Below are positions 7,156-15,086 of a stretch of DNA of 17,214 nucleotides, piece after piece (the stretch's first letter is position 1; each line of letters starts with the position of its first letter). The notes beneath the pieces are model-generated. The model had not been told where the DNA came from and ran no database searches. It saw only the letters and a program-made list of their open reading frames with translations. Made by a program: the position numbers and the translations under genes. Source of the stretch: JACVRX01 sp035697245 (GTDB taxonomy: Bacteria; Actinomycetota; Actinomycetes; Jiangellales; Jiangellaceae). The stretch spans positions 1 through 17,214 of the forward strand of contig DASSDH010000240.1 in assembly GCA_035697245.1 (NCBI GenBank), in the 5' to 3' direction.

Positions 7156-9914
7156 CAGTTGTCCCCCTCTGCGGGGACCGGGGCCGTGCCGACGACCGCG
7201 ATCGGAATTTCGAAAGAGAACATTGCACCCTGCCCCGGGGTGCTATCCACCCAGAGCCGACCCCCGAGGTGGTCCACGATCTCGCGGCTGATCGGCAGGC
7301 CGAGCCCCGTGCCGGGAGGACGGTTGGTGCGGATGTCCCCGCCCTGCCGGAACTTCTCGAAGATGGCCTCTTGGTCATCGCGGGCGATGCCCGACCCGTT
7401 GTCTCTGACGTCCACGCGGACGACGTCGTCACGCGTCTCGACGCTGATCCGCACCCGTCCCGTCGCGCGCGGGCAGAACTTCACTGCGTTCGAGAGTAGG
7501 TTGAGCAGCACCTGCACGAGCCGGTCCTGGTCGGCCTTCACGAACGGCGCGGGCTCGGGCAAGTCCACCTCAAGCGTGACCTGCCGGTCCCGAAAGATCT
7601 GAGCGGTGGCCTGCACGGACGTCGCGACCACCTGGCGCAGGTCGATCGGCTCGATCTGCCACTCGACGCCACCGGACTCGAGCTTGGAGAGGTCGAGCAC
7701 CTGGTTGATGAGCCGGGTCAGCCGCTCGGTCTCGTCGACGACGATCCGCAGGTAACTCCCACGCTCGGTGGCGTCGAGGTCGGGGTTGTCCATGAGGATC
7801 TCCGAGAAAGCACGGATGGACGTCAGCGGTGTGCGCAGCTCGTGAGTGACGGTGGAGACGAAGTCGTCCTTGAGCCGGTCGACCTCCTGGAGCCGCTCGT
7901 TGGCCTGCCGCAGCTCGGCGGTCGCTGCCTCCAACTGCCGGGACTTGCGCTCGAGGGCTCGGCTGTAGGCGAGTACCTGGGAGGCCTCGTCGAGGATCTG
8001 CAGCACCTCGCTGACCGCCAGCGGTTCCTCGTCCACGACGGAGGCCACGATGAACCGCGCGGACGCAGATCCCACCGCGCCGGCGAGCAGCGACTCGACA
8101 TGGTGGACGAGGTCGGCCCCCGCCTCAGCCTCAGGAGACACATCTGTGCCGGTCCTCGCGGCGTACGACTCGAGCGCCGCCCGCGCACCGTCCACTCCGA
8201 GGAAGCGTCCAAGGAGCACCTGCAGCTCCCCGGCGGTTGCCCTGCCGCGCCACAGACGGGCGTCCGCGACGTCCCCGAGACGGGTGAATGCGTCTACGAA
8301 CAACGACGCTTGCACGTGCTCCGCGGGCACGCGTCGTCCGGTCAGGGAGAGCCCCACAAACAAGCCCACGTTCGCCAGCATGCTCCACAACATGGAGTGG
8401 CTAACCTCGTCCAGCCCCTCCAGCCCGAACAACGCGTGTGGGGCGAGGATCGCCACACCGAAGGGGCCGTCGTCCACGAACGAGTCGGGAACCCAGCCGG
8501 TGGCGGACAGCGACGGCAGCGGCAGCGTGTAGGCCCACACCGCGAAGCCGGCCACCAGACCCCAGGTCGCGCCTCGTCCGGTCGCGCCCCTCCAGTACAT
8601 GCCGCCCAGGATGGCCGGCGCGAACTGCGCCACCGCCGCGAAGGAGATGAGACCGATAGACACCAGCGCAAGCGACTCACCGGCCAGGCGGAAGTACGCG
8701 AAGCCGAGCAGCAGGACCACAACGATCGTCGCACGACGGATTGCCAGGATCAGCCGGCCCAGGTCGCGGCGGTCGGCCAGAGTGCTGCGGCGACGCAGCA
8801 GGATGGGGAGCACGAGGGAGTTGGACACCATTGTGGACAGCGCGATGGTCTCCACGATGACCATGCCTGTCGCCGCGGACAGCCCACCGATGAACACGAG
8901 GAGGGTGAGCAAGGCCTGCTGGTCGGCCATCGGGAGGGCGAGCACGAAGGCGTCCGCGCTCACATCGCCTTCCTCGAAGGTGAGCAGGCCAGCGATGGCG
9001 ATGGGAAGCACGAAGACGTTGATGAGCAGCAGATATAGCGGAACGAGCCACGTCGCCGTTCTGATGTGGCGCTCCTCGACGTTCTCCACCACCGCAACCT
9101 GCCATTGGCGCGGGAGCAAGAGGATTGCGAGCATCGACAGCACGATCAGCCAGACCCACGACCCGTAGCTCTGGGTTTCGCCGAAGGTCAACAAGTGGGC
9201 CAGGTCGGGATCGGTCCGGGCGCGGCCGAAGAGGTCGCCGAATCCCCCGAAACTCACGTAGGTGACGTAGATGCCGACGGCGAGAAACGCGACCAGCTTG
9301 ACCAGTGACTCGAAGGCGATGGCGGCGACCATGCCCTCGTGCCGCTCGGTGGCGTCGAGATGGCGGGTACCGAAGACGATCGTGAAGGCGGCAAGCAGGA
9401 GCGCGACGTAGAGCGCCGTGTCGGCCAGGACGGGCGGGTCAGCCGCGACCGTCGTGGCCAGGTCGGGCTCGCCACGCAGGATTGTAAAGGTGTTGGAGAT
9501 GGCTTTGAGCTGCAGCGCGATGTAGGGAACGATCCCGACCACGGCGATGACGGTCACCAGTTCCCCGAGCAGCGTGCTCTTGCCGTAGCGGGAGGACATG
9601 AAGTCGGCGAGCGAGGTGATCCGGTTCTGCTTGCAGATCCTGACGATCTTGCGGAGGATGACCCACCACAGTGCCGCCATGACCGTCGGGCCGAGGTAGA
9701 TGGGCAGGAACCCGACACCGGTGGTCGCGGCCCGACCGACGCTGCCGTAGTAGGTCCATGACGTCGCGTAGACGCCGAGTGACAGCGCGTAGATGTAGCC
9801 GTTGCTGATGATGCTGCGGCGCTGGTCGGCCCGTCGGTCGCCGACGTACGCGATGGCAAAGAGCAGACCGAGGTATGCCACGGACGCGACGACGACCACC
9901 CACGTGTCGAGCAT
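7155..9914 (-). CDS. sodium:solute symporter-fused sensor histidine kinase (CrbS/CbrA-like)
   Basis: A 919-aa hybrid of transporter and sensor. Residues 1 to about 540 are an SSS-family domain with about 13 membrane helices. A STAC-like linker (about 560-670) leads through a coiled coil to HisKA with the phospho-acceptor His691 (THELRTPLTSI). An intact HATPase follows: N-box LLNLLSNAVKF, G1 DNGSGI, F-box EKFRQGG and G2 GTGLGL. It lacks the C-terminal receiver seen in some proteobacterial relatives. ATG 9914 is chosen, although 22 more codons are open upstream, because it overlaps the stop of the 68-aa gene (TGATG). Family members such as CrbS and CbrA sense or respond to acetate or amino acids. 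With actP nearby, acetate is the likeliest cue, but this is not shown by sequence. Its partner is probably the receiver encoded immediately downstream. Confidence 0.92.
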   Translation of the reverse strand: MLDTWVVVVASVAYLGLLFAIAYVGDRRADQRRSIISNGYIYALSLGVYATSWTYYGSVGRAATTGVGFLPIYLGPTVMAALWWVILRKIVRICKQNRITSLADFMSSRYGKSTLLGELVTVIAVVGIVPYIALQLKAISNTFTILRGEPDLATTVAADPPVLADTALYVALLLAAFTIVFGTRHLDATERHEGMVAAIAFESLVKLVAFLAVGIYVTYVSFGGFGDLFGRARTDPDLAHLLTFGETQSYGSWVWLIVLSMLAILLLPRQWQVAVVENVEERHIRTATWLVPLYLLLINVFVLPIAIAGLLTFEEGDVSADAFVLALPMADQQALLTLLVFIGGLSAATGMVIVETIALSTMVSNSLVLPILLRRRSTLADRRDLGRLILAIRRATIVVVLLLGFAYFRLAGESLALVSIGLISFAAVAQFAPAILGGMYWRGATGRGATWGLVAGFAVWAYTLPLPSLSATGWVPDSFVDDGPFGVAILAPHALFGLEGLDEVSHSMLWSMLANVGLFVGLSLTGRRVPAEHVQASLFVDAFTRLGDVADARLWRGRATAGELQVLLGRFLGVDGARAALESYAARTGTDVSPEAEAGADLVHHVESLLAGAVGSASARFIVASVVDEEPLAVSEVLQILDEASQVLAYSRALERKSRQLEAATAELRQANERLQEVDRLKDDFVSTVTHELRTPLTSIRAFSEILMDNPDLDATERGSYLRIVVDETERLTRLINQVLDLSKLESGGVEWQIEPIDLRQVVATSVQATAQIFRDRQVTLEVDLPEPAPFVKADQDRLVQVLLNLLSNAVKFCPRATGRVRISVETRDDVVRVDVRDNGSGIARDDQEAIFEKFRQGGDIRTNRPPGTGLGLPISREIVDHLGGRLWVDSTPGQGAMFSFEIPIAVVGTAPVPAEGDN

Positions 9915-10120
9915 CACGACCTCACGATCCACGCGACGAGGGCGATGAAGATCGTCCACACCAAGAACAGGTAGGCCCACAACACCGGCACTCCGGCCAC
10001 AAGCAGGTCCACGTCGAAGACGGCCAGCAAGGGGTAGTTGAACAGCACGAACCCCAGCACTGCCAGCGCCAACAGACGGGCGGTCTTCAACTGGTCGCTC
10101 ACCGCAGCGCCCCTCTTCAT
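9914..10120 (-). CDS. small two-helix membrane protein between the DUF294 and sensor kinase genes
   Basis: A 68-aa protein with two hydrophobic segments (about 16-35 and 43-64) joined by a short acidic turn (FDVDLL). The positive N-terminus (MKRGAAVSDQLKTAR) predicts both ends in the cytoplasm. It starts with ATGA overlapping the stop of the DUF294 gene and ends with TGATG overlapping the sensor kinase start, so the reading frame is fixed on both sides. It has no recognised family. ActP-type symporters commonly have a small membrane partner (DUF485), so this may be the equivalent accessory subunit for the symporter domain of the kinase. That role is inference from size, topology and position. 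Confidence 0.8.
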   Translation of the reverse strand: MKRGAAVSDQLKTARLLALAVLGFVLFNYPLLAVFDVDLLVAGVPVLWAYLFLVWTIFIALVAWIVRS

Positions 10121-11163
10121 GTCACCGTATAGGTGGCGAAGTGCCCGGCGGTGACTTCCTGAATCTCCTGCACGGTCCGCATCGTGGCGCGCAGCGTAGT
10201 CCTCTGCTCGCTTGTCAAACGGTCGGGGTATATCCGATTGTCCACGGGCAGGCCCTCGCCCACTTGCTCCACCTGGCGACGTAGCCGCAGGTCGGTGAGG
10301 AAGCGGTAGGCCTCGATGAGGTCCGCGGCGCTGGAGGAACTCAAGGTGCCCGCGGCCGAGGCCGCTTGCAAGCGCAGCACTGTGCTGTGCTCGGTCGAGC
10401 GCGCAATGAGCGCGTAGAGCCTGGCGAGGAGCACGATTGCGGCTGTCCCGCCACGCTTGACATCCAGCTTGGAGTCGCGGGTTCGCAGCCGGCCGAACCA
10501 GCCGTGGGGCGGCCGGAACGTGACCGCCGCGCGGGCCATCTGCACTCGAAAAGGCCCCCGGGCCCCGCCCGCCAGCAGGATGCGGTCCAGCGCGTCGGGC
10601 ATCAGGTCGCCGTGACAGGCTCGGACGTCGAGGAAGACCTCCGCCTTGAGCAGGGCATCTGGTTGCGGCTGATCGATCCAGCCGCGAAACAGTCGCCCGA
10701 ACTCGTCGAGAGGGCGACACCAGTTCGTGGCCATATAGCCACCGTCGCACAGCGGCAACCCCGCCCGGGCAAGGGCGGCCACCACGAGCTCCGCCAGCGC
10801 GGTGAAGTAGTCGTGGGCAGCAGGCTCCTCGTGAGGCCGCACGGTCTCATAGGCAATTGCACTGTCCTGGTCGCTGGATAGCACTTGCTCGCGGCGCCCG
10901 TGCGAGCCGAGGGCGAGCCACACGTATCGGCACGGAGGCGGGCCCAGGTGTGCCTCGGCGAGGCCAAGCAGACGTCGGGTGAGGGAGTCGTTCGCGTCGG
11001 CAACAGCGCGGCTGACATCGAGCGCGTCGACCCCGGCCGCGAGGCTGGCCCGGACGAGGTCCACCACTTGGCCCTGGTACGCGTCTAAGGGCTCCAGCCG
11101 GTCTATGCCGCCAACCTCCCCGATGACGTGGACGTGCCCGGGACCATGCTGCGGCATCTCCAT
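10117..11163 (-). CDS. DUF294-type putative nucleotidyltransferase (GlnD-like NTase fold) lacking CBS/cNMP domains
   Basis: A 348-aa soluble protein. The nucleotidyltransferase motif LGSHGRREQ (from about residue 85) with D-x-D at Asp98/Asp100 is that of the DUF294 domain, related to GlnD uridylyltransferase. The C-terminal half (about 210-345, helical, with DSKLDVKRGG and EAYRFLTDLRLRRQ) matches the partner DUF294 C-terminal domain. The usual family architecture has a cyclic-nucleotide-binding domain and two CBS domains in front; here only about 75 residues precede the motif. Upstream codons are open to 11208, but GAGGTGA five bases before ATG 11163 decides the start. The stop overlaps the 68-aa gene. 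It may modify or bind a partner protein with a nucleotide; the target is unknown. It appears to be the first gene of the sensory operon. Confidence 0.85.
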   Translation of the reverse strand: MEMPQHGPGHVHVIGEVGGIDRLEPLDAYQGQVVDLVRASLAAGVDALDVSRAVADANDSLTRRLLGLAEAHLGPPPCRYVWLALGSHGRREQVLSSDQDSAIAYETVRPHEEPAAHDYFTALAELVVAALARAGLPLCDGGYMATNWCRPLDEFGRLFRGWIDQPQPDALLKAEVFLDVRACHGDLMPDALDRILLAGGARGPFRVQMARAAVTFRPPHGWFGRLRTRDSKLDVKRGGTAAIVLLARLYALIARSTEHSTVLRLQAASAAGTLSSSSAADLIEAYRFLTDLRLRRQVEQVGEGLPVDNRIYPDRLTSEQRTTLRATMRTVQEIQEVTAGHFATYTVT

Positions 11164-11300
11164 CGCGTCACCTCGCCCCGGCACTTGCGCGCCTCGCTCG
11201 CCGATCACGCGAGCCGCGTGCGTCGACAGTCAGCCTACTTCCGGTGGCGGGCTTGGACGAGGCAGAGGAGCGCTACCAGGATGGCGGGGAGCCGCTCCAC

Positions 11301-11807
11301 TCAGCTCCCGGACGGGTGGTCCTCGCCGCCCAGGGAAGCCTGCAAAAGCGGGATCGCCGCGGGGTTGGTGCGCGCCAGGTAGTGCCCCGACTGGAGCAGG
11401 TAGCGCGCGACACGTAGCTGGTGCGGAGGCATCGGGGGGAGGTCGCTGACGGCGTCCCAGAGAGCGCCGGCGATCTGCCGGTCGATGCTCCGCTCGTCGG
11501 TATTCGCGACCCGCCGCTCCACGATCCCGATGCCGGCGCCGATCTGCGCCGCCGAGGTGAAGACCCGATGCAGGTACGGCGCGTCCTCGGGCGCGGCGTC
11601 GATGCGGAGCATCGGCAGCACATGAGCGACGAGTAGCTCCGCGATGCCGCGTGCCTCCGGATCGAAGGCCTCCCGATATCCCATCTGGTACAGCGCCAAC
11701 CCGGCGAAGGAGGGCCTCCTGACGTCGCGCCGATCGGGCCACGAGGTCCCGTCCAACAGCGGCAGCTGGAGGGGCATCAAACGCGGCCTGCGCGGGAACA
11801 GCGACAT
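11301..11807 (-). CDS. hypothetical protein of 168 aa upstream of the sensory operon
   Basis: An unrecognised soluble protein, rich in Leu, Ala and Arg and probably helical, with no membrane segment or signal peptide. A good ribosome binding site (GAGGAG, six bases before ATG 11807) supports the start. It has the same orientation as the DUF294 gene, 137 bp ahead of it, so it could belong to the same transcript or have a separate one. TAGGCT on the minus strand near 11236-11231 could be a -10 box in that gap, but no clear -35 box accompanies it. Features include a basic proline-rich N-terminus and the central stretch TSAAQIGAGIGIVERRVAN. No function is proposed. Confidence 0.6.
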   Translation of the reverse strand: MSLFPRRPRLMPLQLPLLDGTSWPDRRDVRRPSFAGLALYQMGYREAFDPEARGIAELLVAHVLPMLRIDAAPEDAPYLHRVFTSAAQIGAGIGIVERRVANTDERSIDRQIAGALWDAVSDLPPMPPHQLRVARYLLQSGHYLARTNPAAIPLLQASLGGEDHPSGS

Positions 11808-12028
11808 GCGGGGCTCCTCGTCTCCCTCTTCGGGGCGCCGGGGCGCGGCGTCGGCCGGTACCGCAACGACGCCATGCGGTAGCGACGTCAGCCGCCACCA
11901 CGGCCGAAGTTGCGGCGCCTAGGAAAGATCACCGGCATAACAAGCATGAGCGCGCTGTGTACTTGGGTCCAGCATGGGGTATTCGCGAGCGTCGTATGGT
12001 GAAGCGGCCGGTTCAGCGGGCTGGTGCT

Positions 12029-12324
12029 TGCACGCTCCCTATTACATGCTCGCCGGCGAGAACATCTCAGCACGGTTCGTGGTGCCGACCGTGGCCGCGT
12101 CCGTCGACCTCGTCGTCCACCTCGGGCTGGACCACGGCGGGGTACGCCGCGTGAACGAGATCGTGGCCGTCCCCGGCCGGGTCGAGAACGACATCATCGA
12201 GACCGAGACGATCTTCGAGCGTCACGGCGGGGAGCTGCGCAGGATGAGCGGGATCCCGCCACGCCCCGAGCGCTTCGAACGGGTCGGTATCGACGTGCAC
12301 GGTCTCCAGGCAGGGAGTGTCTGA
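12029..12324 (+). pseudogene. remnant of cpaF/tadA pilus-assembly ATPase (C-terminal end only)
   Basis: The reading frame ending at 12324 matches the extreme C-terminus of Tad/Flp pilus ATPases of actinobacteria: LAGENISARFVVPTVAASV, then DLVVHLG and REIVAVPGR-like segments (here NEIVAVPGRVEND). The Walker A and B regions and about three quarters of the protein are absent. The residual CTLP (12029-12040) is in another frame from the rest, with five extra bases (12041-12045) between them. Further upstream no homology was seen. It ends in a TGATG overlap with tadB, the original operon arrangement. It cannot encode a working ATPase. Confidence 0.85.
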
Positions 12325-13174
12325 TGGGCGCGATTCTCGGGCTCGGCGTGGGCATCGGCCTGATGCTGATCTAGTCGGCTTTCTTCCTCCCGCGCCGGCC
12401 GCGGGCTCCGCGGCCCGACCGTGGCCGGATCCATGCCCTGTTGGCTCGGGCCGGGCTCGCGCAGGTGGCGGCCAGCGGGTTCATGGTCATGTGCATCGTC
12501 GTCGGGCTGACGGCGGCTTTGGCCGTCCAACTGGTGTCCCGCACACCCCCGGTGGCAGTGGCGTTCGGACTCATCGCCGGCTATCTTCCTGTCGCGATCG
12601 TTGCCGGGCGGGCTCGCCGGCGCCAGCGCGAGCTGGCCGAGGTGTGGCCCGAGGCGGTCGACAACCTGGCCTCGGCGGTGCGGGCCGACTGTCCCTGCCG
12701 GATGCGCTGGCCGCTCTGGGCACCCGCGGCCCGGAGGCCCTGCGCGAGGCGTTCGACGAGTTCGCCCTCGACTATCAGGTGACCGGGCGGTTCGGCGACT
12801 GCCTGGATCGGCTCAAGGACAGGCTCGCCGACCCGACCGGGGACCGTGTGATCGAGGGGCTGCGGATCGCCCGCGAGGTGGGCGGCGGCGAGCTCGGCCG
12901 GCCGCTGCGCAACCTCTCCGGCTACCTGCGCGACGAGACCAGGACACGCTCGGAGCTGGAGTCCAGGCAGGCCTGGACTGTGAACGGCGCCCGGCTGGCC
13001 GTAGCGGCACCCTGGCTCGTGCTGCTCTTCATCTCCTTCCAGGGCGAGGTCATTCGCCGCTACGCATCACCCGGCGGAGTCGTCGTGCTCGTGGTCGGCG
13101 GCGCCACCTGCCTTCTGGCCTACTGGGTGATGACCCGTATCGGCCGGCTGCCCACCGAGCGGCTCCTGGCATGA
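12324..13174 (+). pseudogene. tadB: tadB pilus-assembly membrane protein, broken by a nonsense codon and a frameshift
   Basis: The TadB-like sequence starts at ATG 12324 (MGAILGLGVGIGLMLI), meets TAG at 12372-12374 and resumes in the same frame (SAFFLPRRP). Many relatives have Trp-like residues here, so TGG to TAG is a simple explanation. The frame then shifts near 12687: ASAVRA continues as GLSLPDALAALG only if one G is restored in GCCG(G)ACTG. The rest is intact to the end: EAFDEFALDYQVTGRF, GLRIAREVGGGELGRPLRN and two C-terminal membrane helices (ARLAVAAPWLVLLFISF and VVVLVVGGATCLLAYWV). It ends in an ATGA overlap with tadC. TadB forms the inner-membrane platform of Flp pili; this copy should be non-functional without recoding. 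Confidence 0.85.
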
Positions 13175-13979
13175 ACCTGTCATTCTCGGGCTCCGCTCGG
13201 GGCGATCGCCGGAGCCGGCATCCTGCTGCTGCTGGCCCGGGTTCTGGTGATCGGGCGGCCGCAGCTGTCCACCCGGGTGCTGCCGTACGTCCGCGACCTG
13301 CCGCAGGTCGGCCGCACCCCTGCGCTGCGCGTCGTCTCGTCATCCCCTGCCTCGGCCGCCGCCGGCGCCTTCGGGCCGGTGCTGCGCTCCGCGGCCGACC
13401 TCGTGGGGAGGGTGCTCGGCGGCAGCACGTCGGTGCGCCGGCGGCTCGAGCGGGCCGGGATCGAGAAGACGGCGCACGAGTTCCGGGTTGAGCAGGTCAT
13501 GTGGGGGGCTGACCGGCTTCGCCGCGGTGGCGGCGTTCGCGGTCCTCGAGGCGCTCGGCGAGCCCGGCGGGGCCCTGGTCTCACTGCTCCTGTGCCTGGC
13601 GGGATTCGGGTTCGGAGTGCTCGCCCGGGACAACTACCTCAGCACGCAGGTCACCAACCGAGAGCGCCGCATTCTCAAGGAGTTCCCCGCCATCGCCGAG
13701 CTGCTGGCGCTGTCCGTGGCCGCCGGCGAGAGCCCGGTCGCCGCCCTCGATCGGGTGGTGGCGCGCAGCGGAGGCGAGCTGTCTCGCGACCTCGCGAAGG
13801 TGCCCAGGGGGTCGCGGTCGCAGTCGAGCGCGGCACCCCGCTCGCCGACGTGCTGCACGCCCAAGCGGCCGACGTACGCGAGGCCGGCCGCCACCAGCTC
13901 ATCGAGACCGCGGCCCGCAAGGAAGTCCTGATGATGATCCCGGTCGTCTTCCTGATCCTGCCCGTCACGGTGCTCTTCG
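13171..13979 (+). pseudogene. tadC: tadC pilus-assembly membrane protein, multiply frameshifted and 3'-truncated
   Basis: The TadC-like protein is spread over three frames. MNLSF (from 13171) needs removal of one base near 13186-13189 to continue as APLGAIAGAGILLLLARVLV. A G6 run (13503-13508), one G longer than expected, moves MWG out of frame from LTGFAAVAAFAVLEAL. After LSRDLAKV (about 13800) roughly 30 codons of the normal protein appear to be missing, and the frame shifts again into GVAVAVERGTPLADVLHAQA. The last recognised segment is MMIPVVFLILPVTVLF, after which the usual short tail is replaced by unrelated sequence. The other platform gene, tadB, is also broken, so the pilus locus here is dead unless these are sequencing errors. 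Confidence 0.82.
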
Positions 13980-14336
13980 GCAATGGTGCGGGGAGGGCAA
14001 GCAACTCCGTAGGAAGCGTCACTCGACGGACCGCTCTGCCGGGATGACGAGACACAAGGCGGACCTCCCGAAGCACTTCCAGTCGGTTCACGTCGAACGG
14101 CTCCAGTCTCCATACGACGTTTGCCCGGGTGTCAGTGTGACCGAGGAGCTTCCGGCAAAGGTGTGAGTCAGGCGGCAGCAGGGTGGGGTGGACTGTCCAG
14201 CCAACCACCGATCGGCTCTTGGGGGCAGCGAAGCCGCAGCGCAGCCCACGGTTGCCGGCGGTGCAACATGGCGATCCCCGCGACCGGCGGGTGCGACAAC
14301 TGCGGCTGAACGTCGCTTGGCCGCGCCGTCCCCGGC
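13980..14336 (+). other. 357-bp stretch without a recognisable intact gene; possible zinc-ribbon remnant
   Basis: No convincing gene was found. A plus-strand open frame ending at 14309 finishes with CX2C-X9-CX2C-Gly (CRRCNMAIPATGGCDNCG, 14253-14306), which is the spacing of a zinc ribbon. The codons ahead of it resemble no protein, so it may be the last part of a lost gene or a coincidence. On the minus strand the phrase LCRKLLGHTDTR (about 14160-14125) faintly resembles the box II region of tyrosine recombinases but lacks the other motifs. Confidence 0.3.
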
Positions 14337-15086
14337 TCAGGCGGTCGCGGCCGTCGTCCGTGCGTGGGCGACGGCCCACTCGAGCGCCCTGTCGGCGACG
14401 GCCTCCCAGCCCGGCTCGGCGCAGGTCCAGTGCGAGCGGCCGGGGAACTCGAAGACCTCGGTGAGGGCGGCGGACTTGGCGTAGTGCTTGGCGTTCGACT
14501 TGTTCACCGACGGCGGCATGATGTTGTCGGCGCCGCCGGTGATGAACAGGAGCGGGGCGCGGTCGTCGTTCGCGTAGTCGACCCAGGTCTCTTGGTGGCC
14601 GGGCTTGAAGTTGGCGATCAGGCCGTAGGCCCACACCCAGTTTCCGGGAGCGGGGATGTGGTAGGTCTCGTAGACCTTGTCCGACTCCTCGCGGCTGAGC
14701 GTGTTCGTGAAGCTGTAGTGGAACTCCTCGGGGGTGAAGCCCGCGGCCCGGTGGCGGTTGGCCGGGTTCTTGAGGACCGGGAACAGCGAGTCGTTGAGGG
14801 CCTTGAGCAGCTCGTACGGGTCGCCAGGGTGCACACCGTGGGGTTGGAGATCCCCCGACACATAGGCACGGACCAGCCCCAGCTCCCCTGGTGCGGTGGC
14901 CAGGTAGGTGGTGCCGCGCGGGGTCACCAGGTCGAAACCCAGGGCGTCGTTCGGCCCCGTCGCACTGCCGTCGTAGGCGGTGAACCGCAGCGGAAGCCGA
15001 CCCGCGACCAAGATCTCCAGGATCTGGGCCAGGGACAGCCTGCCCGACGCGGACGAGTCGGTCACATGCTCCTTGGACGCCGTCAC
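14337..15086 (-). pseudogene. chimeric ORF: N-terminus of a CFA-synthase-like methyltransferase joined to the C-terminal half of an alpha/beta hydrolase
   Basis: An uninterrupted 249-aa frame made of two unrelated parts. Residues 1 to about 97 (GRLSLAQILEILVAGRLPLR, RFTAYDGS, TPRGTTYLATAPGELGLVRA, HPGDPYELLK) match the N-terminus of actinobacterial cyclopropane-fatty-acid-synthase-like methyltransferases (UfaA1/BfaB/TmsB type); the SAM-binding domain is missing. From about residue 101 (FPVLKNPANRH, FTPEEFHYSFTNTLS, FKPGHQETWVDY) the sequence is the C-terminal half of an alpha/beta hydrolase, with a probable catalytic Asp in GGADNIMPP and His in GRSHWTC but no nucleophile elbow. The in-frame junction lies near 14780-14805. 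It starts with GTG overlapping the stop of the FAD oxidoreductase (GTGA). Neither activity is likely. It is listed as a pseudogene for that reason, though the frame is open. Confidence 0.75.

Noticed and set aside
7842..9038. Open frame of about 400 codons antisense to the symporter-kinase gene
   Set aside because: The composition is that of a shadow frame, with no motif, while the opposite strand encodes an unambiguous kinase and transporter domain.
11230..11901. Longer minus-strand open frame overlapping the 168-aa hypothetical gene in another frame
   Set aside because: Its Arg/Pro/Ala-rich composition suggests a shadow; the 11301-11807 frame has the better start signal and a more protein-like composition.
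14041..14170. Minus-strand phrase resembling the box II region of a tyrosine recombinase (KLLGHTDTR)
   Set aside because: The catalytic Tyr region, the box I Arg region and any supporting flanking homology are missing, so the similarity is probably chance.
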